A stretch of DNA of 64,000 bases from Micromonospora coriariae (GTDB lineage Bacteria > Actinomycetota > Actinomycetes > Mycobacteriales > Micromonosporaceae), in NCBI RefSeq assembly GCF_900091455.1, contig NZ_LT607412.1, positions 2,418,001 through 2,482,000 of the forward strand, in the 5' to 3' direction. Within the stretch, counting starts at the first letter, position 1; the number at the start of each line of letters is the position of its first letter. The position numbers and the translations under genes are program-made. Below are positions 56,454 through 64,000 of the stretch, piece by piece. The notes under the pieces are model-generated. The model saw only the letters and a program-made list of their open reading frames with translations. It had not been told where the DNA came from and searched no databases.

Positions 56454-56489
56454 GTGGTGCCGGCGGCCGGGACGGGCCGCCGGCACCAC
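56454..56489 (-). terminator. Terminator at the end of the ABC-alpha-glucosidase cluster
   Basis: Perfect 15-bp arms (56454-56468 and 56475-56489) surround GGGACG, 5 bases after the GH13 stop on the minus strand. It separates the sugar importer/GH13 genes from the GH87-like gene downstream. Confidence 0.85.
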
Positions 56490-56494
56490 GGCGA

Positions 56495-58168
56495 TCAGGT
56501 CAGGCCGGGTCTGTTCGTCGCGCGCGGCTCGTCCGCGGCTTCGGCGGTACGCAGCCAGACGGCGGTGTCCGACGGCAGCAGGCCCTCGTCGAGTGGCCCG
56601 CTGGCCAGCAGCAGGTCCCCGTCACCGGGCAGCGGCACCGGTGCGTCGGTGAGGTTGACCAGGCAGCGGAAGCCACCGCCACGGCTGAAGGCGAGCACGC
56701 CGTCCGGGGCGGGCAGCCAGCTCATCTCGCCGTCGCCGAGCGCCGGGTCGGCCCGCCGGATCTGGATCGCCGCCCGGTACAGCTCCAACATCGAGGCAGA
56801 GTCGCCGGTCTGCGCCTGGGCCGTGCGGTCCTTCCAGTCGGCCGGCTGGGGCAGCCATGGCGCTGCGGCGCCGTCGGGGCTGAACTCGAACGGGGGCTCG
56901 TCACCGGCCCACGGCAGCGGCACGCGGCAGCCGTCCCGACCGGGGTCGATCCGGCCGGAGCGTTCCCACATCGGGTCCTGGCGCAGCGCGTACGGGATGT
57001 CCTCGACCTCCCAGAGCCCCAGCTCCTCGCCCTGGTAGATGTAGGCGGCGCCGGGCAGCGACAGCGACAACAGCGCGGCGGCCCGAGCGCGGCGGGTGCC
57101 CAACTCCAGGTCGGTGGGGATCCCCTCGCGCTTGGCGGCGAAGCTGAACGTGGTGTCCGCCCGGCCGTAGCGGGTCACGTGCCGGGTGACGTCGTGGTTG
57201 GAGAGCACCCAGGTGGCCGGCGCGCCGACCGGCGCGTGCGCGCTCAGCGTCCCGTCGATGCTCTCGCGCAGGGCCGAGGCGTCCCAGGCGCAGCCGAGGA
57301 AGTCGAAGTTGAACGCGGCGTGCAGCTCGTCGGGACGCAGGTAGTTGGCGAACCGCTGCCGGTCCGGCATCCACACCTCACCGATCAGGGCCCGGTCGCC
57401 GGGGTACTCGTCGGCGACCCGCCGCCAGCCCCGGTAGACGTCGTGCACCCCGTCGAGGTCACGGAACGGGTGCGGCTGGTCCGGGCGGACCTCGGGCAGC
57501 GTCCCGTCCTTGACCAGCAGCCCGGCCGAGTCGATCCGAATGCCGTCCACGCCCCGGTCGAACCAGAACCGCAGGATGTCCTCGAACTCGGCTCGCACCG
57601 TGGGGTGGTCCCAGTTGAAGTCCGGCTGTTCGGGAGCGAACAGGTGCAGGTACCAGTCGCCGGGGGTGCCGTCCGGGTTGGTGGTCCGGGTCCAGGTCGG
57701 GCCGCCGAACTCACCGACCCAGTCGGTGGGCCGCTGGTCGCCGTTCGGACCTCGGCCCGGGCGGAACCAGAACAGGTCCCGCTCCGGCGCGCCGGGCCCG
57801 CCGGCGAGCGCGGCCTGGAACCACGGGTGCGCGTCCGAGCAGTGGTTGGGCACCACGTCGACGATGGTGCGGATGCCGAGCGCGTGTGCCTCCGAGATCA
57901 GCGCCTCCGCCTCGGCGAGAGTGCCGAAGACGGGGTCGATGTCCCGGTAGTCGGACACGTCGTAGCCGGCGTCGGCCATCGGGGAGGGGTACCAGGGACT
58001 GAACCAGATCGCGTCGATGCCAAGCGCGGACAGGTGATTCAGCCGGGACCGGATGCCCGCGATGTCGCCGACGCCGTCGCCGTTGCCGTCGGCGAAGCTA
58101 CGCGGATACACCTGGTAGATCACCGCTCCACGCCACCACGGACTGCTGTCTGCTGTGGACACGAGCAC
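56495..58168 (-). CDS. GH13 alpha-glucosidase (oligo-1,6/AglA-like)
   Basis: This 557-residue protein begins WWRGAVIYQVYPRSFADGNGDGVGDI, the GH13 subfamily-23/30-like start. It has DVVPNHCSD, the nucleophile Asp213 in GIRIDS, the acid Glu264 in LIGEVW, and Asp326 in SNHD. No signal peptide is present, so it acts in the cytoplasm on imported sugars. The QGEELGLWEVEDIP loop is typical of AglA-type enzymes next to sugar ABC importers. The start is GTG at 58168; GTG at 58162 is an alternative. It is the last gene of the importer cluster. Confidence 0.92.
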   Translation of the reverse strand: MLVSTADSSPWWRGAVIYQVYPRSFADGNGDGVGDIAGIRSRLNHLSALGIDAIWFSPWYPSPMADAGYDVSDYRDIDPVFGTLAEAEALISEAHALGIRTIVDVVPNHCSDAHPWFQAALAGGPGAPERDLFWFRPGRGPNGDQRPTDWVGEFGGPTWTRTTNPDGTPGDWYLHLFAPEQPDFNWDHPTVRAEFEDILRFWFDRGVDGIRIDSAGLLVKDGTLPEVRPDQPHPFRDLDGVHDVYRGWRRVADEYPGDRALIGEVWMPDRQRFANYLRPDELHAAFNFDFLGCAWDASALRESIDGTLSAHAPVGAPATWVLSNHDVTRHVTRYGRADTTFSFAAKREGIPTDLELGTRRARAAALLSLSLPGAAYIYQGEELGLWEVEDIPYALRQDPMWERSGRIDPGRDGCRVPLPWAGDEPPFEFSPDGAAAPWLPQPADWKDRTAQAQTGDSASMLELYRAAIQIRRADPALGDGEMSWLPAPDGVLAFSRGGGFRCLVNLTDAPVPLPGDGDLLLASGPLDEGLLPSDTAVWLRTAEAADEPRATNRPGLT

Positions 58169-58220
58169 CTGCTTTCTGTTTCAGTACGTCGGCGGGTTCG
58201 CCGGACCTGAGAGTGTGTCG

Positions 58221-58241
58221 GGCGAACGGCCGTTGTTCGCC
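58221..58241 (-). promoter_or_regulatory. Stem-loop/palindrome between permease and GH13 genes
   Basis: GGCGAAC and GTTCGCC (7-bp arms) surround an inner perfect palindrome AACGGCCGTT (58225-58234). It can act as a LacI-type operator for the GH13 gene or as an intercistronic RNA hairpin. Confidence 0.45.
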
Positions 58242-58261
58242 ACGGGAGGTTGCGCTGGTCG

Positions 58262-59149
58262 TTATCCCTTGAGGCTGCCTGTGGTCAGACCGGACATGAT
58301 GTTCCGCTGGAAGATCAGGAAGACGATGACGGTCGGGATCGCGGCGATGACCGACGCGGCGATGACCACGTTCATGGGCGTGCCACCCGCGAAGGCGTAG
58401 ATGCCGACGCTGACGGTCCGGGTCTCGGGCGACGGCATGACCAGCTTCGGCCACAGGAAGTCCTTCCAGACCGCCGTCACGGCGAAGATCGAGACTACGC
58501 CGAGGATCGGACGCGACATCGGCAGGATGATCGACCACAGCGTGCGCAGCGGCGTCGCCCCGTCCACCAGGGCGGCGGACATCAGCTCCTCGGGAATCGA
58601 GTCGAAGAACCGCTTCAGCAGGAAGATGTTGAAAGCGTTCGCGACCAGGGGCAGCCAGATCGCGAACGGCGAGTCGAGCAGGTTGATGTGCAGGATCGGC
58701 AGGTCGATCACGGTCACGTACTGCGGGACGATGAGCACCATCGCCGGAATCATCAGCGTCGCCAGCATCAGGGCGAGGATCACGTTGCCGAACATCGGCC
58801 GCAGTTTGGACAGGGAGTACGCGGCGGCGGTGTCGAGGACGAGCTGGAACACCACCGCGCCGGCCGCGTAGTAGAACGTGTTGAACAGCAGCTTGGCGAG
58901 GGCCAGGTTGTTCCAGGCGTCGATGTAGTTCTGCGGCTGCGGGTCCTCCGGAAACAGCGACGGCGGAGTCTGGGCGATCTCCTGACCGGACTTGAGCGCG
59001 CCGGTGACCATCCAGTAGAGCGGCCCGAGGAAGACGAGCGTGAAGCCCACGACGACGACGGTGAGCAGAGCCCAGTAGATGAACCTGCCGCGCCCACGGC
59101 GGAGCTGCGCGTGAGAGATGAGGGTCCGGGTGCCGGAGTCCTGTGCCAT
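58262..59149 (-). CDS. Sugar ABC transporter permease (MalG-like)
   Basis: This 295-residue protein has six hydrophobic segments and the permease EAA-type loop (EELMSAALVDGATPLRTLWSIILPMSRPIL, about residues 195-225). It ends in FQRNIMSGLTTGSLKG, which is typical of MalG-type permeases. With the next gene it forms the membrane part of a CUT1 importer. It starts at ATG 59149, 12 bases after the upstream permease. Confidence 0.92.
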   Translation of the reverse strand: MAQDSGTRTLISHAQLRRGRGRFIYWALLTVVVVGFTLVFLGPLYWMVTGALKSGQEIAQTPPSLFPEDPQPQNYIDAWNNLALAKLLFNTFYYAAGAVVFQLVLDTAAAYSLSKLRPMFGNVILALMLATLMIPAMVLIVPQYVTVIDLPILHINLLDSPFAIWLPLVANAFNIFLLKRFFDSIPEELMSAALVDGATPLRTLWSIILPMSRPILGVVSIFAVTAVWKDFLWPKLVMPSPETRTVSVGIYAFAGGTPMNVVIAASVIAAIPTVIVFLIFQRNIMSGLTTGSLKG

Positions 59150-59161
59150 GTCTCGCCCGTC

Positions 59162-60115
59162 CTAGTCCTGTTTCGCGCTCAACCGCAGGTAGGCGGCGGA
59201 GAAGCCGGCCAGCACCACGAGCATGAGCACGCCGAGCGCCGCGGCGCCGTTGAGGTCGTTCTGGAAGAAGCCGTGCTGGTAGATGAGGTACGCCACGGAG
59301 GTCGCGGAATCCTCCGCGCCCGCGCCGTTGGCGAGGATCAGCGGCTCGATGAAGAGCTGCATCGTGGCGACGATCTGGATCATCGCCAGGAGCGCGAGGA
59401 TCAGCCGGGTCTGCGGGATCGTGACGTGCCGGATCCGCTTCCAGATCCCGGCGCCGTCGAGCTCGGCAGCCTCGTAGAGTTCGCCCGGGATGTTCTGCAG
59501 CGACGCCAGGTAGATCAGCACGGCGCCGCCCATGTTCATCCAGGTCGACGCGAGCACCATCGCCGGCATCGTCATCTCGGGGGACTGCATCCACTGAGAC
59601 GTGGGCAGGTGCAGCGCCTTGAGGATCGCGTTGAAGAGGCCCGCCTCGCTGGGGTCGTACGCGTAGAACTTGAAGAGGTACAGCGCCGAGGCCGGCGGCA
59701 GCATCACCGGCAGGTAGACCAGGATCCGCAGGTACCCCTTGGCGTGGCGGAACTCGTTGAGCAGGATCGCCACGAAGAACGGCACCGCGTACCCGAGGAC
59801 GAGCGCGAGCAGTGTGAAGTAGAGCGTGTTCTGCCAGGCGGGCCAGAAGCTGGGGTCGGCGATGATGCGGGAGTAGTTGTCCCAGCCCACCCAGGTGGTC
59901 TCGCCGCGTCGCGTGCGCTGGAAGCTCATCACGATGCCGCGGACCATCGGGTACCAGGAGAAGACGACGAAGCAGAGCACCGCCCCGATCAGGAACGCGT
60001 GACCGGTGAGGTTGTCCCGCACCTTGCGGCCGAGGCTCGTACGTTGCGGCCCGGTGTGGGGCGGCGTGGGACGTCCCGGCTTTCTGGTGGTACCCGGGAC
60101 GGTGGTGATCGCCAA
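59162..60115 (-). CDS. Sugar ABC transporter permease (MalF-like)
   Basis: This 317-residue protein has a cytoplasmic N-terminus rich in Pro/Thr, six hydrophobic segments, and the EAA loop LYEAAELDGAGIWKRIRHVTIPQT (about residue 215). The start is TTG at 60115 with AGGAG 5 bases upstream; no earlier start fits. It pairs with the MalG-like permease. No ATPase gene is present, so the importer must use a shared MsiK-like ATPase encoded elsewhere. Confidence 0.9.
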   Translation of the reverse strand: MAITTVPGTTRKPGRPTPPHTGPQRTSLGRKVRDNLTGHAFLIGAVLCFVVFSWYPMVRGIVMSFQRTRRGETTWVGWDNYSRIIADPSFWPAWQNTLYFTLLALVLGYAVPFFVAILLNEFRHAKGYLRILVYLPVMLPPASALYLFKFYAYDPSEAGLFNAILKALHLPTSQWMQSPEMTMPAMVLASTWMNMGGAVLIYLASLQNIPGELYEAAELDGAGIWKRIRHVTIPQTRLILALLAMIQIVATMQLFIEPLILANGAGAEDSATSVAYLIYQHGFFQNDLNGAAALGVLMLVVLAGFSAAYLRLSAKQD

Positions 60116-60161
60116 GGCAACTCCTGGTGAGTCAGTGACCGGAGGGTGTGGCGCGGATGGG

Positions 60162-60194
60162 GTGGGGGCCGGATCGGCGTACCGGCCCCCACCT
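60162..60194 (-). terminator. Intercistronic stem-loop after the solute-binding protein gene
   Basis: Perfect 12-bp arms (GGTGGGGGCCGG/CCGGCCCCCACC) surround a 9-base loop, between the binding-protein and permease genes. Such hairpins often give partial termination or 3' protection so that the binding protein is made in excess. Confidence 0.75.
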
Positions 60195-60201
60195 GACCGG
60201 A

Positions 60202-61581
60202 TCAGCTCTCGGCAGCCAGGAGCTGGTTGACCTTCTCCTCGGCCGTCTTGAGCAGCGCGTCGATGTTCGAGTTCGGGTTCGTCAGCACACCGGACATCGC
60301 GGCGTCGAGCACCGCGTAGATCGCCTGTGCGTTGCGCGGCTCACCCTTGATCGGCACCGGGGTCGCCTCGAAGAGCGCGAAGTTCGCCGTGTCGACGTTC
60401 GCGTTGGCCTTACGCAGTTCGAGCTCCTGCTTCTGCGCGTCGCTGCCGTTGGCGAAGAGCAGCGGCTGGGGCAGACCCACCGGGTAGTTCTGCGGCTTGG
60501 CCCGGACGTAGTCGAACTGACCCTTGCCCGGGGTGAGCTTCTGGTACGCGATCCACTTCAGACCGGCCTTGACCTGCTCGGGGGTGAGGTCCTTCTTGAA
60601 GAAGTAGCCCTCGCCACCACCGAGCGTCCCCTTCGCCGCGCCGTCCTGGCCGGGCAGCGGGGCCATCGCCCAGTCCTGGAACTTGCCCTGGAACTGGCTG
60701 ACGATCGCCTGGGTGGCGTCCGGCGCGCCGATGAACATGCCGACCTTGCCGGCGCCGGCGTTGGTCAGCAGGTCGCCCCACTGGAGCAGCTGACGGGCAC
60801 CCATGCTGTTGTCGCCGTACCGCATGTCCTTGATGTTCTGCAGGACCTGCTTACCCATGGGGTTGTTGAAGTCGGCCTTCTTGCCATCCGGGGTCAGCAC
60901 CTGGCCGCCCTGCGAGTAGAGCAGGGAGGTGAAGTGCCAGCCGCCGGTGTTGCCGGCGCTGTACTCCGAGTAGCCCGCGATGCCGTTGCCGAGCGCGGAG
61001 ATCTTCTTGGCGGCGGCCCGGACGTCGGCCCAGGTCTTCGGCGGGTTGTTGACGTCGAGCCCGGCCTGCTGGAACAGGACCTTGTTGTAGACCAGACCCA
61101 TCGAGTAGTTCTTCACCGGGACGGCGTAGAGCTTGCCGCCGTCGGTGAAGACGCCCTTGAGCGCCGGGTCGACGCCGTCCCAGGTGGGGATGGTGTCCTT
61201 GCTGACCTGCGAGGTGATGTCCATGGCCTGACCGGAGTCGAGCACCTGCTGGAGATCGGTCATGTACCCGTAGAACACGTCGGTGACTGTGCCGCCGGCG
61301 AGGCGGGCGGTGAAGTCCGGCGGGTTGTTGCACTGCTCGCCGACGCTCACGCTCTTGATGACGATGTTCGGGTTCAGCCGCTGGAACTCGGCGACATCAT
61401 CGTTCCAGTTCTTCAACAGCTCTTTCTGAGCGCCGACGGGCTGGCAGTCGACCGTGATGGTGACCTTGCCGCCTGCGCTCGTGTCCTTGTCGTCGCTCTT
61501 CGTGGAGCATGCCGTGAGGCTGAACCCCAGGCCGGCCACGAGCGCTAACGCCGCAGCCTTTCGGTATTGCGGTACGGACAT
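60202..61581 (-). CDS. Sugar ABC transporter solute-binding lipoprotein
   Basis: This 459-residue protein begins MSVPQYRKAAALALVAGLG. Its lipobox FSLTAC gives a lipid Cys at about residue 25. The rest is an extracellular type-1 binding protein (SBP_bac_1) with NPPKTWADVRAAAKKISALG, GTLGGGEGYFFKK and a C-terminal AQAIYAVLDAAMSGVL. ATG 61581 follows AAGGGAT. It binds the oligosaccharide outside the membrane for the two permeases. It is the first gene of the cluster, with its own promoter upstream. Confidence 0.93.
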   Translation of the reverse strand: MSVPQYRKAAALALVAGLGFSLTACSTKSDDKDTSAGGKVTITVDCQPVGAQKELLKNWNDDVAEFQRLNPNIVIKSVSVGEQCNNPPDFTARLAGGTVTDVFYGYMTDLQQVLDSGQAMDITSQVSKDTIPTWDGVDPALKGVFTDGGKLYAVPVKNYSMGLVYNKVLFQQAGLDVNNPPKTWADVRAAAKKISALGNGIAGYSEYSAGNTGGWHFTSLLYSQGGQVLTPDGKKADFNNPMGKQVLQNIKDMRYGDNSMGARQLLQWGDLLTNAGAGKVGMFIGAPDATQAIVSQFQGKFQDWAMAPLPGQDGAAKGTLGGGEGYFFKKDLTPEQVKAGLKWIAYQKLTPGKGQFDYVRAKPQNYPVGLPQPLLFANGSDAQKQELELRKANANVDTANFALFEATPVPIKGEPRNAQAIYAVLDAAMSGVLTNPNSNIDALLKTAEEKVNQLLAAES

Positions 61582-61684
61582 CTGTCCATCCCTTCGGGAA
61601 CGGGTGTCTCCATGACGTTCGATGAGCTGCGGTGATGCGACCTGACCGCCGGTAACTGCGCCGGAGCCACGTGTGAGTGGAGTC

Positions 61685-61713
61685 ACTGTAACGAGGCCGA
61701 CTCATTCCGGCAA
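61685..61713 (-). promoter_or_regulatory. Promoter of the sugar importer cluster
   Basis: On the minus strand, TTGCCG (61713-61708) and TACAGT (61690-61685) are separated by exactly 17 bp, about 105 bp upstream of the binding-protein ATG. An inverted GAAAG...CTTTC pair (61731-61747) lies just upstream and could be an operator half-site pair. Confidence 0.6.
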
Positions 61714-61860
61714 GGTATCGATCCTGTTGTGAAAGGACACGACTTTCTAACGGCAGATGTCGACAGAGCCTCGAAACGAGCCGGAGTTGACGGCTTTTGC
61801 TCCCTTATGGCCCATCAGCAGACCGGGCCGTCCCTGCGGGATTCGAGCAACAACGAGAAC

Positions 61861-61891
61861 GGCCGCCGACCGCGAGAAGCGGTCGACGGCC
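61861..61891 (-). terminator. Terminator after the LacI-family gene
   Basis: GGCCG(C)CGACCG pairs with CGGTCG(A)CGGCC around GAGAA, with one internal mismatch. It starts 67 bases past the LacI stop on the minus strand. Together with the promoter it accounts for most of the 376-bp gap 61582-61957; no gene is seen there. Confidence 0.7.
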
Positions 61892-61957
61892 AGAGCGTCG
61901 TCTCAGGGGCTCGGAGGAGCGCTGCGTGTCCCGGCGCAGGCGCGCCGGGAGGGCCAG

Positions 61958-62959
61958 TCAGCGGCCCGGCGCGGGGGCGGTGGAACCGCGTACCACCAGC
62001 TCGGGCTCGAAGAGCAACTCGTCCTGCAGTACGCCGGCGCCCTCGATCTGGGTGACCAGCAGGTCCACGGCGGCCTGCCCCATCGTCTCGATCGGCTGTC
62101 GCACGGTGGTCAACGGCGGATCGGTGCACGTCATGAAGGCCGAGTCGTCGTAACCCACCACCGACACGTCGGTCGGCACCACACGACCCAGGCGGCGCGC
62201 GGCCCGGATGGTGCCCAGTGCCAGCACGTCGCTGGCGCAGATGATCCCGGTGACGCCACGCTCCACCAGCTTCGTGGCGGCGACCCGCGCCCCCTCCATG
62301 GAGAAGCTGGAGCGCTCGACGTACTCCGTGTCGTCGGTCCAGCCCGCGGCGCGGATCATCGCGTCCAGCTTGCGTCGGGACGGCACGTGCCCCTCCGGGC
62401 CGAGCACCATCCCGATCCGCTCGTGCCCCAGCGAGCGCAGGTGCCCGTACGCCTGCTCCACCGCCACCGCGTCGTCGGTGGAGACCCGGGGGAAGCCCAG
62501 CTCGTCCACTCCCGCGTTCACCAGCACCACCGGCAGGCCCCGGTCGGTCAGCCGCCGGTAGTGGTCGTGCCGCGCGTCGGCCAAAGCGTACGAGCCACCG
62601 GCGAAGATCACCCCGGAGACCTGGTGGTCGAGGAGCATCTCCACGTAGTCCATCTCGGAGACGCCACCGATGGTGCGGGCGCAGAGCGCCGGGGTGTAGC
62701 CACGCTGGGCGAGCGATCCGGTGACCACCTCGGCGAGCGCCGGGAAGATCGGGTTCTGCAACTCGGGCAACACCAGCCCGACCAGCCGGGCACGCTCGCC
62801 GCGCAACTTGGTCGGCCGCTCGTAGCCGAGCACGTCCAACGCGGTCAGCACGGCCGTCCGGGTCGCCGCGGAGACTCCGTCCCGACCGTTGAGCACCCGG
62901 CTGACGGTGGCCTCGCTGACGCCCGCCTTCTTGGCAACTTCAGTCAACCGCTTGGTCAC
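61958..62959 (-). CDS. LacI-family transcriptional regulator
   Basis: This 333-residue protein has an N-terminal LacI HTH (residues 5-25, LTEVAKKAGVSEATVSRVLNG) and a hinge (GYERPTKLRGERA). A periplasmic-binding-protein-like sensor domain (about 65-330) follows, with VGLVLPELQNPIFPALA and VSVVGYDDSAF. The GTG start at 62959 lies about 8 bases after a -10-like TACGAT (62972-62967), suggesting a leaderless message. By position it regulates the ABC-GH13 cluster and perhaps the GH87-like genes. Confidence 0.93.
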   Translation of the reverse strand: MTKRLTEVAKKAGVSEATVSRVLNGRDGVSAATRTAVLTALDVLGYERPTKLRGERARLVGLVLPELQNPIFPALAEVVTGSLAQRGYTPALCARTIGGVSEMDYVEMLLDHQVSGVIFAGGSYALADARHDHYRRLTDRGLPVVLVNAGVDELGFPRVSTDDAVAVEQAYGHLRSLGHERIGMVLGPEGHVPSRRKLDAMIRAAGWTDDTEYVERSSFSMEGARVAATKLVERGVTGIICASDVLALGTIRAARRLGRVVPTDVSVVGYDDSAFMTCTDPPLTTVRQPIETMGQAAVDLLVTQIEGAGVLQDELLFEPELVVRGSTAPAPGR

Positions 62960-62979
62960 GGCCGCAATCGTACGTCACC

Positions 62980-62996
62980 GAAATGAAAGAAATGAA
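62980..62996. repeat. Tandem GAAATGAA repeats upstream of the LacI gene
   Basis: GAAATGAA occurs at 62980-62987 and 62989-62996, with a 9-bp period. It lies where the -35 region of the LacI promoter would be and could be a regulator site. Confidence 0.4.
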
Positions 62997-63119
62997 CAGC
63001 GAAGTGCCGGGTAGTTGCTTCTTCGCTGCGCGCTGATGGCTCGGCCCAGTTACCCGGGTGTCACGCCGCTTCGGTCGGATGTTGCGCCCACGGACGGATG
63101 GGTGACCGTTGGGCACACG

Positions 63120-64000
63120 TCACCGCAGGTTGCGCAGGGCATCCTCGATGGCCCGGTGGAACGTCGGATAGGCGTAGATCATGTGCCGGAGCTGGCTCAG
63201 CGGCACGGCCGCGTGCACCGCCACCACCAGCGCGGAGAGCACCTCGCCGCCCGCCGGGCCGACCGAGGTCGCACCGATCAGCACGCCCTGGTCGGCGTCC
63301 GCGATCAGCTTGATGAACTCCTCGTCGCCGACCCGGTGGATCCAGCCCCGGGTCGAGCTTCCCAGCTTGGTGAACCCGACCTGCACGTTGATGCCGCGCT
63401 CCCGGGCCTGCCGCTCGGTCAGCCCGACCGCGCCGACCTCGGGGTCGGTGAAGGTGACCCGGGGCAGCGCACGGTAGTCGGCGCGCGGCACACTGCCCGC
63501 GGATCCGCTCGACCCGCTCGCGCCCAGCGAACTGGCCGCGCCCATCGCGCCGCCGACCACGCTGGCGGTGCCGCTGGCGTCCGGCCCCGCGTTCGCCTGC
63601 CGGGCCTGGGCCAGCACGTCCGCGATCACGATCGCCGCCTGGTACATGGCGATGTGGGTGAACGCACCCTCGCCGGTCACGTCACCGACCGCCCAGATGC
63701 CATCGGTGACGTGCAACCGATCGTCCACCGGCAGGTAGCGCTGGGCGGCGTCCACGCCGACCGTGTCCAGCCCCAACTCGTCCAGGTGTGCCCGGCGGCC
63801 GGTCACCACCAGCAGCCGGTCGGCGGTGAACTCCGCCCCGCCGACGCCGTGCAGGGTGAACCGGCTCCCGTCGTGCTCGACCCGCTCAGCTCGTACCCCC
63901 GTGTGGATCTCCACGCCGTCGGCGCGCAGCGCCGCGGCGGCCGCCTCGGACGCCTCCGGTTCCTCGACGGCCAGCACCCGGTCCAGCGCCTCCACCACCG
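63120..64000 (-). CDS. Pyridine nucleotide-disulfide oxidoreductase (partial, C-terminal part)
   Basis: The gene is cut by the right edge; about 293 residues from the C-terminal side are visible. They include the NAD-binding region end (VEALDRVLAVEEPEASEAAAAAL), the FAD motif GIWAVGDVTGEGAFTHIA and the dimerisation domain (ADYRALPRVTFTDPEVGAVGLTE to the end, with HMIYAYPTFHRAIED). Dihydrolipoamide dehydrogenase and mercuric reductase are relatives. A low-complexity Ala/Gly/Ser insertion of about 40 residues separates the FAD and dimerisation parts. The active-site Cys pair lies outside the window. Confidence 0.88.
   Translation of the reverse strand, partial: VVEALDRVLAVEEPEASEAAAAALRADGVEIHTGVRAERVEHDGSRFTLHGVGGAEFTADRLLVVTGRRAHLDELGLDTVGVDAAQRYLPVDDRLHVTDGIWAVGDVTGEGAFTHIAMYQAAIVIADVLAQARQANAGPDASGTASVVGGAMGAASSLGASGSSGSAGSVPRADYRALPRVTFTDPEVGAVGLTERQARERGINVQVGFTKLGSSTRGWIHRVGDEEFIKLIADADQGVLIGATSVGPAGGEVLSALVVAVHAAVPLSQLRHMIYAYPTFHRAIEDALRNLR

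Noticed and set aside
53145..57038. A 1297-aa open frame on the plus strand
   Set aside because: It is the antisense shadow of the two large hydrolase genes and the GH13 gene. Its translation is Arg/Gly/Val-rich with no domain, while the minus strand gives complete known folds.
61731..61747. GAAAG...CTTTC as a firm LacI operator for the importer cluster
   Set aside because: The arms are short, the spacing is odd, and no second copy was found near the GH13 or GH87-like genes; kept only as a remark with the promoter.

Overview
The window is high-G+C actinobacterial chromosome, most likely a Micromonospora-like member of the Micromonosporaceae. This rests on a strong G/C bias at third codon positions, frequent GTG starts with 4-bp stop/start overlaps, a stressosome with many STAS/SpoIIE proteins, a Gram-positive type Tad pilus locus, WXG100-type secretion genes, and secreted glycan hydrolases with discoidin modules. 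The genus is an inference; there is no rRNA in the window.

Layout. 1-4.2 kb: a stressosome operon on the minus strand (rsbR, rsbS, rsbT, an ATPase-SpoIIE phosphatase fusion, and a histidine kinase running off the left edge) with a divergent STAS antagonist. 4.2-16.2 kb: ordinary chromosomal genes, namely an MFS exporter with a GntR regulator, mscL, a BenE-type transporter divergent from an XRE-cupin regulator across a palindromic operator, a PP2C phosphatase, a PadR-ABC efflux operon, an Eis-type acetyltransferase, a beta-helix lipoprotein and an epimerase. 16.39 kb: tRNA-Lys(UUU), whose 3' end is repeated exactly at 20.32 kb. The 3.9 kb between the copies is a decayed integrative element of lower G+C with an integrase remnant, two small membrane proteins and an unknown coiled-coil protein.

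20.7-24.7 kb: a secreted GH31 enzyme with two carbohydrate-binding modules and a META-like lipoprotein. 24.7-29.3 kb: two head-to-head type VII secretion effector modules. In each, a WXG-like carrier with a hydrophobic tail overlaps the next small gene. In the rightward module that next gene looks like a detached toxin domain and is followed by a HEAT-repeat immunity candidate. 29.4-37.4 kb: a winged-helix regulator, two LtrA-type membrane proteins flanking a P1/DmpA-type peptidase, a zinc-ribbon protein, a GH65 phosphorylase and a PAP2 phosphatase.

37.4-47.9 kb: a Tad pilus locus comprising a prepilin peptidase (opposite strand), two secreted proteins, SAF/CpaB, CpaE, TadA, TadB, TadC, a small pilin, three TadE/TadG-like pseudopilins and a LysM membrane protein. 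47.9-49.7 kb: a Rieske/DUF2231 membrane protein and a crotonase. 49.7-63 kb: an alpha-glucan utilisation locus with two large secreted GH87-like beta-helix enzymes carrying discoidin modules, a GH13 alpha-glucosidase, a sugar ABC importer and a LacI regulator. The window ends inside a pyridine-nucleotide disulfide oxidoreductase.

Read together, the GH87-like enzymes, importer, GH13, GH31 and GH65 suggest attack on alpha-1,3-containing glucans such as fungal wall polymers, with cytoplasmic hydrolysis or phosphorolysis of the imported oligosaccharides; this pathway is inferred. The most unusual items are the split type VII toxin arrangement and the tRNA-Lys element with matching arm-site-like repeats at both ends.
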